A stretch of 64,000 bases of DNA from Bacillus sp. FJAT-45350. Lineage in GTDB: Bacteria; Bacillota; Bacilli; Bacillales; NISU01. The notes below the pieces were generated by a model. The model was given only the letters and a program-made list of their open reading frames with translations, did no database searches and had not been told where the DNA came from. The stretch covers positions 1,434,079 through 1,498,078 of the forward strand of contig NZ_NISU01000001.1 in the NCBI RefSeq assembly GCF_002335805.1. The letters run 5' to 3'. Position numbers and translations under genes: made by a program. This document shows, piece by piece, positions 10,207 to 18,355 of the stretch (the first letter of the stretch is position 1; each line of letters opens with the position of its first letter).

Positions 10207-10770
10207 TTACTTTCCCTCTTTGTATTCCCTCTTTAAAATAGAAAATACGAATACATCATCATATGTTCCATTTAGAAGTTGATGATCTCGAAGGATGCCT
10301 TCTTGTTGAAAGCCATGTCTATTTAATAGTTTTAAAACATTTTTGTTTTTTGCATTTGTATAACCATAGATTTTATTTAAATACATTTTAGTAAACCCGT
10401 AATCAAGTAAAAACTTCAGTGTCTCTGACCCATAACCTTTACTCCAATAATTACTTGAGATATTGCCACCTATTTCTGCATGGTGAGATAATCTATCCCA
10501 ATTTTTAAATCCACAAGACCCAATTACTTTTTTTGATTCCATTAATTCAACCAACCAAATAATTGAGTCATGCCTTTGATTCATTTGCTTAAAAACTCTT
10601 ATCAATTCTTCTGCTTCAATCAAATTCTTAAAAGGTTCACTGCGGTCTAAACTTAGAACGCCAGGATCTGAATAGAGACAAAAAATATCGGATGTATCCT
10701 CTATTTTCGGCTCCCTAAAAAGCAACTCTTTCGTTTTAATAGGTTGTATGGAAAACTGTTTCTCGTTCAT
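10207..10770 (-). CDS. GNAT N-acetyltransferase, RimJ/RimL type
   Basis: 187 residues from the chosen start. Typical RimJ/RimL layout: TKELLFREPKIEDTSDIF at the N-terminus, WLVELMESKKVIGSCGF, an acetyl-CoA loop within NYWSKGYGSETLKFLLDYGF, and a C-terminal NKNVLKLLNRHGFQQEGIL. Such enzymes acetylate amino groups of ribosomal proteins or small molecules; the substrate cannot be read from sequence. Upstream in-frame starts exist at 10782 and 10818. The ATG at 10770 keeps AAGGA at eleven bases and starts where family similarity begins, but the choice is uncertain. Monocistronic. Confidence 0.8.
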   Translation of the reverse strand: MNEKQFSIQPIKTKELLFREPKIEDTSDIFCLYSDPGVLSLDRSEPFKNLIEAEELIRVFKQMNQRHDSIIWLVELMESKKVIGSCGFKNWDRLSHHAEIGGNISSNYWSKGYGSETLKFLLDYGFTKMYLNKIYGYTNAKNKNVLKLLNRHGFQQEGILRDHQLLNGTYDDVFVFSILKREYKEGK

Positions 10771-10914
10771 CCTTTGACACATCCTTATTGATCTGTACAC
10801 AAAAGACAATGGCTTCACTCTTTATGGACTAAAGTGACTCATTGATTTCTTTAGCTGTCCGTGCCATTGTTGGCATATTAATTTTAGACTTCAGTCAAGT
10901 CATTATTATTAATT

Positions 10915-11077
10915 ATAAAATACTTCAATGTGGATAAATAATAGCATATTCGAAGAAGGGCAATGACTTCGCGCACTACTCGTTCAGTGACAAGAAAATC
11001 ACTTGTCACTGAACTTTCAAAAAAACATGTAGTGGCTTCCCACATTACTTTTAACAAATTCCGCTATCCGGATTTTG
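10915..11077 (-). repeat. Dispersed palindromic repeat, copy 3 (long form, inverted)
   Basis: Reverse-complement copy of 6571-6730. On the minus strand it reads CAAAATCCGGATAGCGGAAT, GTTAAAAGTAATGTGGGAAG, the hairpin TTCAGTGACAAG/CTTGTCACTGAA, and ends in TTTATCCACATTGAAGTATT. With the flanking sequence it fills most of the 311-base gap between the GNAT gene and the LSm-like gene; nothing else is seen in that gap. Confidence 0.8.
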
Positions 11078-11081
11078 TTCT

Positions 11082-11360
11082 TTAATAATAATATGGTCCA
11101 TGGTGGTGGTGATGAAAGGGTCTTCTGCGAAAACGAAAAGCTGCAATTGATACTAATGCAACGGCAGTTAATGCAGCAGCAGCAAAGAAATACATCCCAT
11201 GTCCGTGATCAGTTGACGTAGGTCCTATCGGACGAAGATAAACAAATTCAGGATCTACTCTCTCAATTGTACCTACATACATTTTTCCATGATGGTCCCT
11301 AATCTCAACTTCTGCACCTACACTTTCTTTACACAAGTTATAATAATGTTGACAAGACAT
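11082..11360 (-). CDS. Small LSm-like membrane protein with His/Tyr-rich tail
   Basis: 92 residues in three parts: an N-terminal MSCQHYYNLCKESVG opening into a beta-rich segment that looks LSm-like (VEIRDHHGKMYVGTIERV, then YLRP), one hydrophobic helix around residues 57-75 (FFAAAALTAVALVSIAAF), and a basic tail ending RRRPFHHHHHGPYYY. Function unknown; similar short His/Tyr-tailed proteins occur in Bacillus spores. The ATG at 11360 follows GGGAGG. A sigma-K-type promoter lies directly upstream, which points to late mother-cell expression and a coat-associated protein. The LSm reading is inference from pattern only. Confidence 0.7.
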   Translation of the reverse strand: MSCQHYYNLCKESVGAEVEIRDHHGKMYVGTIERVDPEFVYLRPIGPTSTDHGHGMYFFAAAALTAVALVSIAAFRFRRRPFHHHHHGPYYY

Positions 11361-11411
11361 TCTTGTTACCTCCCTCTAATAAGAATTAAAAAGGCTAGCC
11401 CTCTTAACTAC

Positions 11412-11439
11412 TAACTTATGTAAAGAACAATAATTTGGT
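11412..11439 (-). promoter_or_regulatory. Sigma-K-type promoter of the LSm-like gene
   Basis: On the minus strand AC (11439-11438), 17 bases, then CATAAGTTA (11420-11412). This is the same element and spacing as in front of gerPA. It lies about 50 bases before the start codon. Confidence 0.55.
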
Positions 11440-11608
11440 ATAGGGATTTTCCCTAGCTCTCTAAAATTTGTATTATTAATAGGTTCTATTTCTTCTTTTC
11501 CATACATAACATAGCTTTGGTTGAAAAATTTAAATAAAGTCATACTCTTTCTATAAAGGAATGTAATGATTTACAAATAGAGAAGTTTCATTAAAGGGAG
11601 GGTCTAGA

Positions 11609-13456
11609 TTGAAACAACAAGTAAAATCATCGATTGACTACCTTTCAAACAATTTAAGAACGATGCAATCAAATGATGGTTCTTGGCGTTTCTGCTTTGA
11701 AGGTGGGCCAGTAACCGATGCATATATGATTATTTTGTTACGCTCTTTAGAGTACAATGACGAATGGCTTATTCAAAAGCTAGTAGAAAGATTGCTTAAA
11801 ACTCAAGATAAGAACGGAACTTGGAAGATATTTCACGATGAGAAAGAAGGAAATCTTTCAGCGGCTGTAGAAGCATATTATGGACTACTATTTTCAGGTT
11901 ATGTTGATAAATCATCAAGCACCATGCAACAAGCAAAGAGATTTATTAACGAACAAGGTGGTCTTACAAATACAAATAGCCTCACGAAAACAATGCTTGC
12001 TCTAACAGGACAAATACCATGGCCAAAACATTTACAACTCCCGATTGAATCTATACTTCTCCCTCCTTCTGCACCAATTAATTTTTATGAATTTGTGGGT
12101 TACACTCGTGTTCATATTGCTCCTATACTTATCACCTCTAATTTAAATTACCAATATAAAACGATACGAACTCCTGATTTATCAGACTTAATTAACGACC
12201 GTTTTCCAAACGATATAGAATTTAATTCAGAAAATACCAGGTTTATCTTAAGCACAATAAAGAAAGAAATAAATAAGTTACTAGAATTGCCTCAAAATAT
12301 AAGGAAACTAGCGATAACAAAGGCTGAGCAATATATGTTAGAACGTATCGAACCAGATGGGACACTTTACAGTTATTTCGGAGCAACTTTCAATATGATT
12401 TTTGCCTTACTAGCACTTGGCTACCCTAAAGACCATTATTTAATTAAAGGTGCAATAACCGGATTAAATAATCTACTATGTCTTTCTAATAAAACATATT
12501 TAATTGAGTATAGTACATCGACTGTTTGGGATACTTCATTAACTAGTTTCGCACTTCAAAATGCTGGAGTAGATGAGTCGGACGACATGATTCAGCTAGC
12601 ATCGGAATACCTACTTTCTCGGCAACAAATCAAGTTTGGAGATTGGGCTTTAAATAATCAAAACACCCTACCTGGTGGATGGGGATTTTCTGATATTAAT
12701 ACCATTCAACCGGATGTGGATGATACGGCTGCTTCGTTACGAGCACTAAAAAAAACAATCCTACATCAACCACAATTTAAAGAAAGCTGGTCCCTTGGGC
12801 TAAACTGGGTATTATCCATGCAAAATAATGACGGAGGTTGGGCAGCTTTTGAAAAAAATATAGACAACAAACTAATTTCACTTCTACCTTTCGACGCTGC
12901 TAGTAGAACCTTAATCGATCCTTCTACTATTGACTTAACAGGACGAACGCTTGAATTTCTCGGAGACGATGCTAATTTACGCTTACCTCATCCTCAAGTT
13001 GAAAAAGCGTCTCAGTGGTTACTTGCAAATCAAGAAAAAGATGGCTCTTGGTACGGACGTTGGGGAATTTGTTACATTTATGGCACCTGGTCAGCGATAA
13101 AAGGTTTGATAGCGTGTGGAACTAGGTCCACCCACCCATCTATAATAAAAGGGGTTGAATGGTTACTCTCTATACAAAACGATGATGGAGGTTGGGGGGA
13201 ATCCTGCTATAGTGATTTGGAAAAAAAGTATATACCACTTAATGCGAGTACTCCTTCACAAACAGCATGGGCATTAGATGCATTAATTACAGCTCACGAC
13301 CAACCAATAGAAGCTATCGATAAAGGAATATCTAATTTGATAACGTCAATTGATAAAGATAAATGGACTAAAGAATACCCAACAGGGGGGGCATTCCAGG
13401 GTATTTTTATATTCGTTATCATAGTTATAACTACATTTGGCCTTTGCTCACTTTAA
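11609..13456 (+). CDS. sqhC: Squalene-hopene cyclase, C-terminus altered by a frameshift
   Basis: Cyclises squalene to pentacyclic hopanoid or, in bacilli, sesquarterpenoid membrane lipids. The protein shows the catalytic PDVDDTAAS (about residue 370) and several QW repeats such as QNNDGGWAAF, QEKDGSWYGRWG and QNDDGGWGES. TTG start at 11609 behind AAAGGGAGGG. The frame as read gives 615 residues ending in an unrelated hydrophobic tail. The normal C-terminus (GIPGYFYIRYHSYN..., equivalent to the active-site aromatic region 601-612 of the Alicyclobacillus enzyme) is encoded in the next frame and runs to 13482. One more G in the seven-G run at 13385-13391 restores a 624-residue enzyme. As written the product should be inactive. 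Confidence 0.9.
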   Translation: MKQQVKSSIDYLSNNLRTMQSNDGSWRFCFEGGPVTDAYMIILLRSLEYNDEWLIQKLVERLLKTQDKNGTWKIFHDEKEGNLSAAVEAYYGLLFSGYVDKSSSTMQQAKRFINEQGGLTNTNSLTKTMLALTGQIPWPKHLQLPIESILLPPSAPINFYEFVGYTRVHIAPILITSNLNYQYKTIRTPDLSDLINDRFPNDIEFNSENTRFILSTIKKEINKLLELPQNIRKLAITKAEQYMLERIEPDGTLYSYFGATFNMIFALLALGYPKDHYLIKGAITGLNNLLCLSNKTYLIEYSTSTVWDTSLTSFALQNAGVDESDDMIQLASEYLLSRQQIKFGDWALNNQNTLPGGWGFSDINTIQPDVDDTAASLRALKKTILHQPQFKESWSLGLNWVLSMQNNDGGWAAFEKNIDNKLISLLPFDAASRTLIDPSTIDLTGRTLEFLGDDANLRLPHPQVEKASQWLLANQEKDGSWYGRWGICYIYGTWSAIKGLIACGTRSTHPSIIKGVEWLLSIQNDDGGWGESCYSDLEKKYIPLNASTPSQTAWALDALITAHDQPIEAIDKGISNLITSIDKDKWTKEYPTGGAFQGIFIFVIIVITTFGLCSL

Positions 13457-13482
13457 GTAACTACAAGAAGAAATACCTATAG
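13385..13482 (+). other. Poly-G frameshift site and out-of-frame end of sqhC
   Basis: Seven G (13385-13391) where the family needs five or eight to keep frame. From GGC at 13390 the other frame reads GIPGYFYIRYHSYNYIWPLL, then TLSNYKKKYL and TAG at 13480-13482. This is the conserved end of squalene-hopene cyclases, with Phe/Tyr at the positions matching F605, Y609 and Y612 of the Alicyclobacillus enzyme. Confidence 0.85.
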
Positions 13483-13628
13483 TTTGTACACACTAATCTT
13501 ATACTCTTTCTTATACGTTTATATTTATTAAAAACGCGTTGGTACTGTCACGTTTGGGGTAATGCCTAATATAATGAAATGGCAAACTTCTTTCAATGTT
13601 TCAAATTAACAACGAAAGGATGATGAAC

Positions 13629-13751
13629 ATGACCGACAGAAAAAAATTTATTAAGAAATTAACGAAAAGAGTACAGAAGCAAAAAGAAAAAGAAATGCAA
13701 CGGACATTAAAGAGGTTGGAAGAGTTTAAAGAATTAATTTATAAAAACTAG
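13629..13751 (+). CDS. Very small Lys-rich protein, 40 aa
   Basis: ATG at 13629 behind GAAAGGA (eight-base spacing); two further in-frame ATGs at 13620 and 13623 sit inside the ribosome binding site. The product opens MTDRKKFIKKLTKRVQKQKE and is one highly charged helix ending EEFKELIYKN, strongly basic. No family recognised. It is followed by a GCCCAAGG/CCTTGGGC hairpin. Support is the ribosome binding site and compact gene-terminator layout only. Confidence 0.5.
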   Translation: MTDRKKFIKKLTKRVQKQKEKEMQRTLKRLEEFKELIYKN

Positions 13752-13780
13752 ACATAGACATCGACTGCCTTTCAAATTTC

Positions 13781-13812
13781 GCCCAAGGTTGAACTACTCA
13801 TTCTCCTTGGGC
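13781..13812 (+). terminator. Hairpin after the 40-aa gene
   Basis: GCCCAAGG (13781-13788) and CCTTGGGC (13805-13812) pair around 16 bases, followed by ATATTT. The T-run is poor, so it is a weak terminator at best. Confidence 0.45.
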
Positions 13813-14007
13813 ATATTTAACTAATTCAATTATTTTACTTATAAATCAAAACTTTTATCATTAAAGTTGTAAAATTGTCCAAGAGTCATGGTAAAGTTGT
13901 GGATTCCATATACTTCATAAAACAAATAGAATACGATGATATGGTATCTATTACATAGTGAACAATAATTAAGATTTAAACATTGCTAGGAAAGGTGGTT
14001 GGTATAC

Positions 14008-14193
14008 TTGAGTAGAGATTTAACCTTACAACAAATTGCAGAAGGTCTTCCAAAGTCAGTATTAAATGCATCTGAAAAAGATTTAGAAGGGTTTCAAAAG
14101 ATTATTGAAGCAACCCTTGAGATAAGAGAAGCGCACAAAGACTTACAAAAAATGATTCAAAGCTATTCATCTTCAGGAATCCAACGCTCGTAA
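14008..14193 (+). CDS. Small hypothetical protein, 61 aa
   Basis: TTG start at 14008, nine bases after AAAGGTGG (13991-13998); the earlier TTG at 13999 abuts the ribosome binding site and is unlikely. The product reads MSRDLTLQQIAEGLPKSVLN at its start and is helical, with LQQIAEGLPKSVL resembling a short helix-turn-helix. No signal or membrane segment. Function unknown. Confidence 0.55.
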   Translation: MSRDLTLQQIAEGLPKSVLNASEKDLEGFQKIIEATLEIREAHKDLQKMIQSYSSSGIQRS

Positions 14194-14348
14194 AACTTTA
14201 TTTGTGGATTACGTGAACGGAACTATTTATTCTTACAGTATATATTAATATATATCAATATAGTTTTATATTCAGAAAATGAAAAATATCACGGGGTTAT
14301 ACAAATTTATAATTATATTAATATAATTATAAATCCAGTAAACACTTT

Positions 14349-14397
14349 TTAATCAAAAAAACATTCACCAACTATAGTGAATGTTTTTTTGATTAAA
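14349..14397. terminator. Long perfect bidirectional terminator
   Basis: AATCAAAAAAACATTCAC (14351-14368) pairs exactly with GTGAATGTTTTTTTGATT (14377-14394), and three more A-T pairs extend it. It serves the 82-aa gene on the minus strand and could also end transcription from the left. Confidence 0.85.
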
Positions 14398-14411
14398 GTT
14401 TGTATGATTCG

Positions 14412-14660
14412 TTAGGAAATTTTCGCTTCTTCCTCATTCCCCTTCAATAACTCTTTTTTATTAGTAATTAGATGTAAATCGTTTTTCTTTATTAAATGAT
14501 GTAAGTGCTCGATAGGCATGGCACCATGGCCTTTTCCTTTATCAAGTATGAATTGTACAGTGTGTCCAAAAATGCTGATAACTGTGAGCGTTTCAGCTGA
14601 ATTAAAATGACTAGTTGTATCTGTAGAAATACGGTATGCAGTTCCTTTTGCAATTGACAT
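14412..14660 (-). CDS. Small hypothetical protein, 82 aa
   Basis: Start ATG at 14660, eight bases after AAGGAG; a longer ORF to 14732 has no ribosome binding site. The product opens MSIAKGTAYRISTDTTSHFN and has a beta-rich middle (LTVISIFGHTVQFILDKGKG) and a charged tail. It is probably cytoplasmic. No family recognised. It follows the dctM stop by 101 bases on the same side but in the direction of its own terminator. Confidence 0.55.
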   Translation of the reverse strand: MSIAKGTAYRISTDTTSHFNSAETLTVISIFGHTVQFILDKGKGHGAMPIEHLHHLIKKNDLHLITNKKELLKGNEEEAKIS

Positions 14661-14761
14661 AAGTATACTCCTTTTTGACTTCTTTTCTTTAGTATTCCTT
14701 ATATCAATTTTATACATACATATATTTACCAACTAACTTTAAGAGAACTGATTACCACTAA

Positions 14762-16078
14762 TCAATTTCTCATGATATCTGGAAGCCATGTTACGATTGT
14801 CGGGAATAAGATTACAAGAACTAACAATAGTACTTGCAACAAAATATACGGAACTGCAGCCGTATATATGTCTAACATTTTTGTTCCTTTTGGAGCAACA
14901 CCTTTCATGACAAATAACCCAACACCAAAAGGTGGAGTGATGGTACCTATTTCAATCGTAATCAATAAAAGTACTGCAAACCACAACAGGTTAAAATCTA
15001 ACGCTGCAACAATCGGGAAAAAGATCGGAATGACTAACATCATTATTGATAAAGACTCTAAAAAAGTACCTAATACAATAACGGTTAGAAGAAGGATTAG
15101 TAAGATTATTACTGGTGCAAACTCAAACCCTCCCACTAAATTTACTAAATTTCTAGTTGCTCCCGAGAATGATAATATTTGACTAAAAGCAGTAGATGCA
15201 GACACAACAATTAAAATCATTACAGTTATCTTCATTGTTCCAGATAGGGATTGAATGAGTACGTCCAATGTAAGTTTACGATAACATATAGCCAGAATCA
15301 TACTAGCAATGACGCCCATCGCAGCAGCTTCTGTAGGAGTAGCAATTCCTAAAAACATAAACCCTATCACAAAAAATACAATTAGTCCTAAAGGTAAGAT
15401 ATATTTCATTGTTGCTGTTACCTTTTCAATAAAAGGAGTTTCTTGTATATCATAGGCTGGTGCTAAGTGAGGGTTCATTTTAGCCCAAACAATGATAAAT
15501 ATCGTGTATAATACTGCCATTAAAATGCCTGGAATGATAATAGCAATTAAGAAAGCACCAACTGATATTTGCCCCATAGAGGCAAGTAACACACCCAGTG
15601 CACTCGGTGGGATCATAACTGCAAGTACACCACTTCCTAGTATAGGTCCCATTGCCATTGATTTATGATATTTTTGCTTTTCCATCTCTGGAATCAATGT
15701 TGAACCTAACATAGCTGTACTCGCCATGGTTGAAGCCGTTAGTGTAGATAGGAGCGTACCACCACCTACCGCTAGCAAACTTAATCGTCCTGGAAGCTTT
15801 CCGAGCCATTTATCAACTGTTTCTATCATTCTAGGAGCTATACCCGCACGAAACATAATCTCTCCCATTAAGATAAAAAGTGGAATAGGGAGAAGTGAAA
15901 AATTGGTTAACGAGTTTTCAATACTCGTAATTAATAGTGTTAAACCTTTTTCTCCGCCCCATATAAAAAAAGAGGCTACAATATTTACCATTAAAAATGC
16001 AAAAGCAACTGGCACTCTTAAAAACATCAAACCTATCAAACTAATTAATATGACTAATAAAAGTTGCCACCACTCCAC
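14762..16078 (-). CDS. dctM: TRAP transporter large permease (DctM family)
   Basis: Twelve-helix ion-coupled permease of a tripartite organic-acid transporter, 438 residues, full length. Family marks: LLVILISLIGLMFLRVPVAF at the N-terminus, PLFILMGEIMFRAG, STMASTAMLGSTLIPEM, and EIGTITPPFGVGLFVMKG near the end. Works with DctQ and DctP. GTG start at 16078 behind GGAGGGAT. Third gene of dctPQM, separated from dctQ by 140 bases that contain a large hairpin. The substrate is unknown; the oxidoreductase genes upstream suggest a carboxylic or aryl 2-oxo/hydroxy acid. Confidence 0.92.
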   Translation of the reverse strand: MEWWQLLLVILISLIGLMFLRVPVAFAFLMVNIVASFFIWGGEKGLTLLITSIENSLTNFSLLPIPLFILMGEIMFRAGIAPRMIETVDKWLGKLPGRLSLLAVGGGTLLSTLTASTMASTAMLGSTLIPEMEKQKYHKSMAMGPILGSGVLAVMIPPSALGVLLASMGQISVGAFLIAIIIPGILMAVLYTIFIIVWAKMNPHLAPAYDIQETPFIEKVTATMKYILPLGLIVFFVIGFMFLGIATPTEAAAMGVIASMILAICYRKLTLDVLIQSLSGTMKITVMILIVVSASTAFSQILSFSGATRNLVNLVGGFEFAPVIILLILLLTVIVLGTFLESLSIMMLVIPIFFPIVAALDFNLLWFAVLLLITIEIGTITPPFGVGLFVMKGVAPKGTKMLDIYTAAVPYILLQVLLLVLVILFPTIVTWLPDIMRN

Positions 16079-16110
16079 TTTATCCCTCCTCTATCTCTAT
16101 TAATCTCTAA

Positions 16111-16170
16111 ACTACTTAAGAGGTGAACCTAAAATGGTCAAATTACCTTTTAGTTCAACCTCTAAGTAGT
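16111..16170 (-). other. Large hairpin between dctQ and dctM
   Basis: ACTACTTAAGAGGTGAACC and GGTTGAAC-type sequence in TTCAACCTCTAAGTAGT form a stem of about 22 pairs with small bulges. There is no T-run on the minus strand. It may attenuate dctM or stabilise the upstream mRNA. Confidence 0.55.
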
Positions 16171-16218
16171 CCATCAATGAAATAAGTCAGCTCAGCGAAC
16201 TACCCTGTTTAAATAGAT

Positions 16219-16716
16219 TTATGAGTTTCCCCTACACTTTTGTATATCGATAAGAAGTTTCCGAGTAAATTCTAACCCTAAGACGAAGGAACCTATTGGT
16301 ATAATTAAATAGACATAGACTTGGGGGATACTTAAGACAGATATACTCGTTACACCACGTTTGTAGAGGTCAAGAGTGGTGACCGTCCCAAAGTAAACTA
16401 AAATACAGCTGATAAACAATCCTACTAGGGATACAAAAATACTTATTATACGTTGTACTTGAGGATTAGTAGCCATGTCGATTATGTCGATTGTAATATG
16501 TCCATTTGTACGCAATAACCACGCTGCACCTAAAAAGGGAATATATAACAAACTATATTCTGTTATTTCTTTTGTCCATAGAAAAGAATGACTGAAAAAA
16601 TATCTCGAGAAGATTTCGAATACGACGGAGAAAGTCACAAATAGTAACAGTATCGCACCAATTGCTGCGAGAAGATTTTCAGTGATATCAAGAGCCTTTG
16701 ATACTTTAGTAAGCAT
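16219..16716 (-). CDS. dctQ: TRAP transporter small permease (DctQ family)
   Basis: 165 residues with four membrane helices, the normal size for DctQ. Typical features are the FEIFSRYFFSHSFLWTKEIT segment and FLGAAWLLRTNGHITIDII. DctQ joins the large permease to the binding-protein system. The ATG at 16716 follows GGAGGG, 27 bases downstream of dctP, so the two are co-transcribed. Confidence 0.9.
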   Translation of the reverse strand: MLTKVSKALDITENLLAAIGAILLLFVTFSVVFEIFSRYFFSHSFLWTKEITEYSLLYIPFLGAAWLLRTNGHITIDIIDMATNPQVQRIISIFVSLVGLFISCILVYFGTVTTLDLYKRGVTSISVLSIPQVYVYLIIPIGSFVLGLEFTRKLLIDIQKCRGNS

Positions 16717-16743
16717 ACTAACCCTCCTTTCAAATCCAGTGTG

Positions 16744-17763
16744 TTAATTAGTTAAAAGTTTCTTAAGCGTTGTTACTTGGTCCGGAGACGTTTTTTCTAA
16801 CATATCCCAGTATACTCTTTCTACAGTGTCTTGAAATTTTTGACTATCCTCGGAACTTAATGTTAACCTTTCAACTCCAGCAGCCTCTATCGCTTTCCAT
16901 TCACTATCGTTCATATCGTTAAAATATCTAACCATCTCTTGTTCAAATTTTACAGTTGTTTCAAAAATAATTTCTTGTAATTCTGGTGAGATTTCATTGA
17001 ACGCATCTTTGTTGAACAAAATCGTCGCATTTTGATTTAAAAATGGTTCATCAATAATATATTTAGTTACTTCAGTCCAAGCTGAACGATGAGGACCTAA
17101 TAAAGGAAATCCAAATCCATCAACCATATTTCGTTCAAGAGACGTGTACACGTCACTAGGTGTTATCTCCATTGGATTTACACCTAACTCAAGTAAAATT
17201 TCATGATAAGTAGGATTTGATCTGAAACTTAACCCTTTTAAATCATCCAAATTCTCTATTTTTTCATTACTCCAGAAGTAAAACGGGGAAGGACTCAACC
17301 ATCTTCCAGCATAAACAAACCCTTCTCCTTCAAATCTCTCGCTTAAATAATCAAAATACCCATTATCTCTTTCTTCAGCAGGTGTATATGGAGAAATATG
17401 CAGCGAATGCGACTCAGGCATTAAGTGTCCATAATAGGAACTAACATTAAAGCCGACATCTACAATCCCATTCCTAACTGCATCAAACTGGTCAGTAATT
17501 GGAACCGATTCATCGCCTCCAAGCCAGTCAAATGTAACAGAACCATCAGTAGCCTCTTCAATCATATCCATCCACATTGGAATAATATCTTTAGTAAACG
17601 CATGGTCCATAGCTAAAAAACTGACAACAGAAAACTGGACTTGTTCTTCTGATTCATGGGAGTTACTTTCTATTTCCCCTCCGTTCCCAGCATTCTGAGA
17701 ACATGCAACACTAAACAGTAGAAGACTAATAAAACCTAAAGCAACTGTAAGTTTTCTTTTCAT
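16744..17763 (-). CDS. dctP: TRAP substrate-binding lipoprotein (DctP family)
   Basis: Extracytoplasmic solute receptor, 339 residues. Lipoprotein signal with lipobox LFSVAC (Cys about 21) followed by a Gly/Asn/Glu linker. The DctP fold includes LDDLKGLSFRSNPTYHEIL, whose Arg would bind the substrate carboxylate, and DVYTSLERNMVDGFGFP. The N-terminal half (FSVVSFLAMDHAFTKDIIP, MWMDMIEEATDGSVTFDW) is typical of the family but no substrate class can be assigned. First gene of dctPQM; 283 bases separate it from the preceding small gene, holding a cyclase fossil. Confidence 0.9.
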   Translation of the reverse strand: MKRKLTVALGFISLLLFSVACSQNAGNGGEIESNSHESEEQVQFSVVSFLAMDHAFTKDIIPMWMDMIEEATDGSVTFDWLGGDESVPITDQFDAVRNGIVDVGFNVSSYYGHLMPESHSLHISPYTPAEERDNGYFDYLSERFEGEGFVYAGRWLSPSPFYFWSNEKIENLDDLKGLSFRSNPTYHEILLELGVNPMEITPSDVYTSLERNMVDGFGFPLLGPHRSAWTEVTKYIIDEPFLNQNATILFNKDAFNEISPELQEIIFETTVKFEQEMVRYFNDMNDSEWKAIEAAGVERLTLSSEDSQKFQDTVERVYWDMLEKTSPDQVTTLKKLLTN

Positions 17764-17923
17764 CCATATTGCCCCCTATTTAAAGTGATAACCTTTAGTT
17801 AAATAAAATCCAATTATTACAAAAACATTGGTAAGAAAAGAAATTGGTAATTCCACTCTTTAGAAAAAAACATATCAGCTTCAATCTAATGAACGAATTA
17901 CCAATTCATACATATTAGTAACT

Positions 17924-18046
17924 TTATCGAGGAACCAGAGCTTTGACTCTTAGTGGACTTACACTTCCACCTGTTATCTTAAAAGGAGTTGTGATAATGA
18001 CAGATCCTCTTGGTGGTATTGTTCCAAGTTCGTCAAATGTGCTAAT
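17924..18046 (-). pseudogene. C-terminal fossil of a cyclase-family (kynurenine-formamidase-like) gene
   Basis: One minus-strand frame between an in-frame TGA and the TAA at 17926-17924 reads ISTFDELGTIPPRGSVIITT, then PFKITGGSVSPLRVKALVPR. This is the pattern of the end of cyclase-family proteins (PF04199): an L-x-x-(I/V)-PP-x-G-x-(V/L)-(I/V) strand, a P-x-K-I-x-GG-(S/T)-x-(S/A)-P-x-R segment, then the terminal strand. No start or metal-binding part remains. It abuts the end of the 102-aa gene, so a deletion probably joined the two. No large ORF is seen here otherwise. Confidence 0.55.
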
Positions 18047-18355
18047 TCATATTTGTTCGCTGCATGCATTTCCCCTTTTTAACCAAATTTTAAATTCATC
18101 TTCATTAGAGAAGGACTCAACCATTCTTTCAATTTCTAATTTTCGGTACCATGCCTTTTTTCTTGATTTACCATAATATTCTTGATGGATAATAGATCCC
18201 TTGTTGTCTTTCACATAAAGAGTGGTCTTTCCAAGTTCAATAGCATCGCCAGCTCTAAATAACGTCTCAAACAGTTTCACAAATGGCTTTCTCCAAGGAT
18301 GAGAAGTGACTTCGATATCAACTTGATAGATTCTACTTTTAATCACATTTTGCAT
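18047..18355 (-). CDS. Unknown 102-aa protein following porB
   Basis: Starts 13 bases inside the end of the oxidoreductase beta-subunit gene, so its translation is probably coupled. It opens MQNVIKSRIYQVDIEVTSHP and has VTSHPWRKPFVKLFETLFRA, TTLYVKDNKGSIIHQEYYGK and a basic helix KKAWYRKLEIERMVESF. Cytoplasmic, basic, no Cys cluster. I do not recognise a family. The position suggests an accessory or assembly factor for the oxidoreductase. Its last residues (NACSEQI) lie at the boundary with the cyclase fossil, so the native C-terminus may be altered. Confidence 0.6.
   Translation of the reverse strand: MQNVIKSRIYQVDIEVTSHPWRKPFVKLFETLFRAGDAIELGKTTLYVKDNKGSIIHQEYYGKSRKKAWYRKLEIERMVESFSNEDEFKIWLKRGNACSEQI

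Noticed and set aside
14772-15182. 136-aa plus-strand ORF inside dctM
   Set aside because: Antisense to a well-supported membrane gene; Ile/Asn/Thr-rich sequence typical of antisense hydrophobic genes.
17943-18176. 77-aa plus-strand ORF over the cyclase fossil
   Set aside because: No family pattern and no downstream terminator; the minus strand gives the recognisable cyclase ending.
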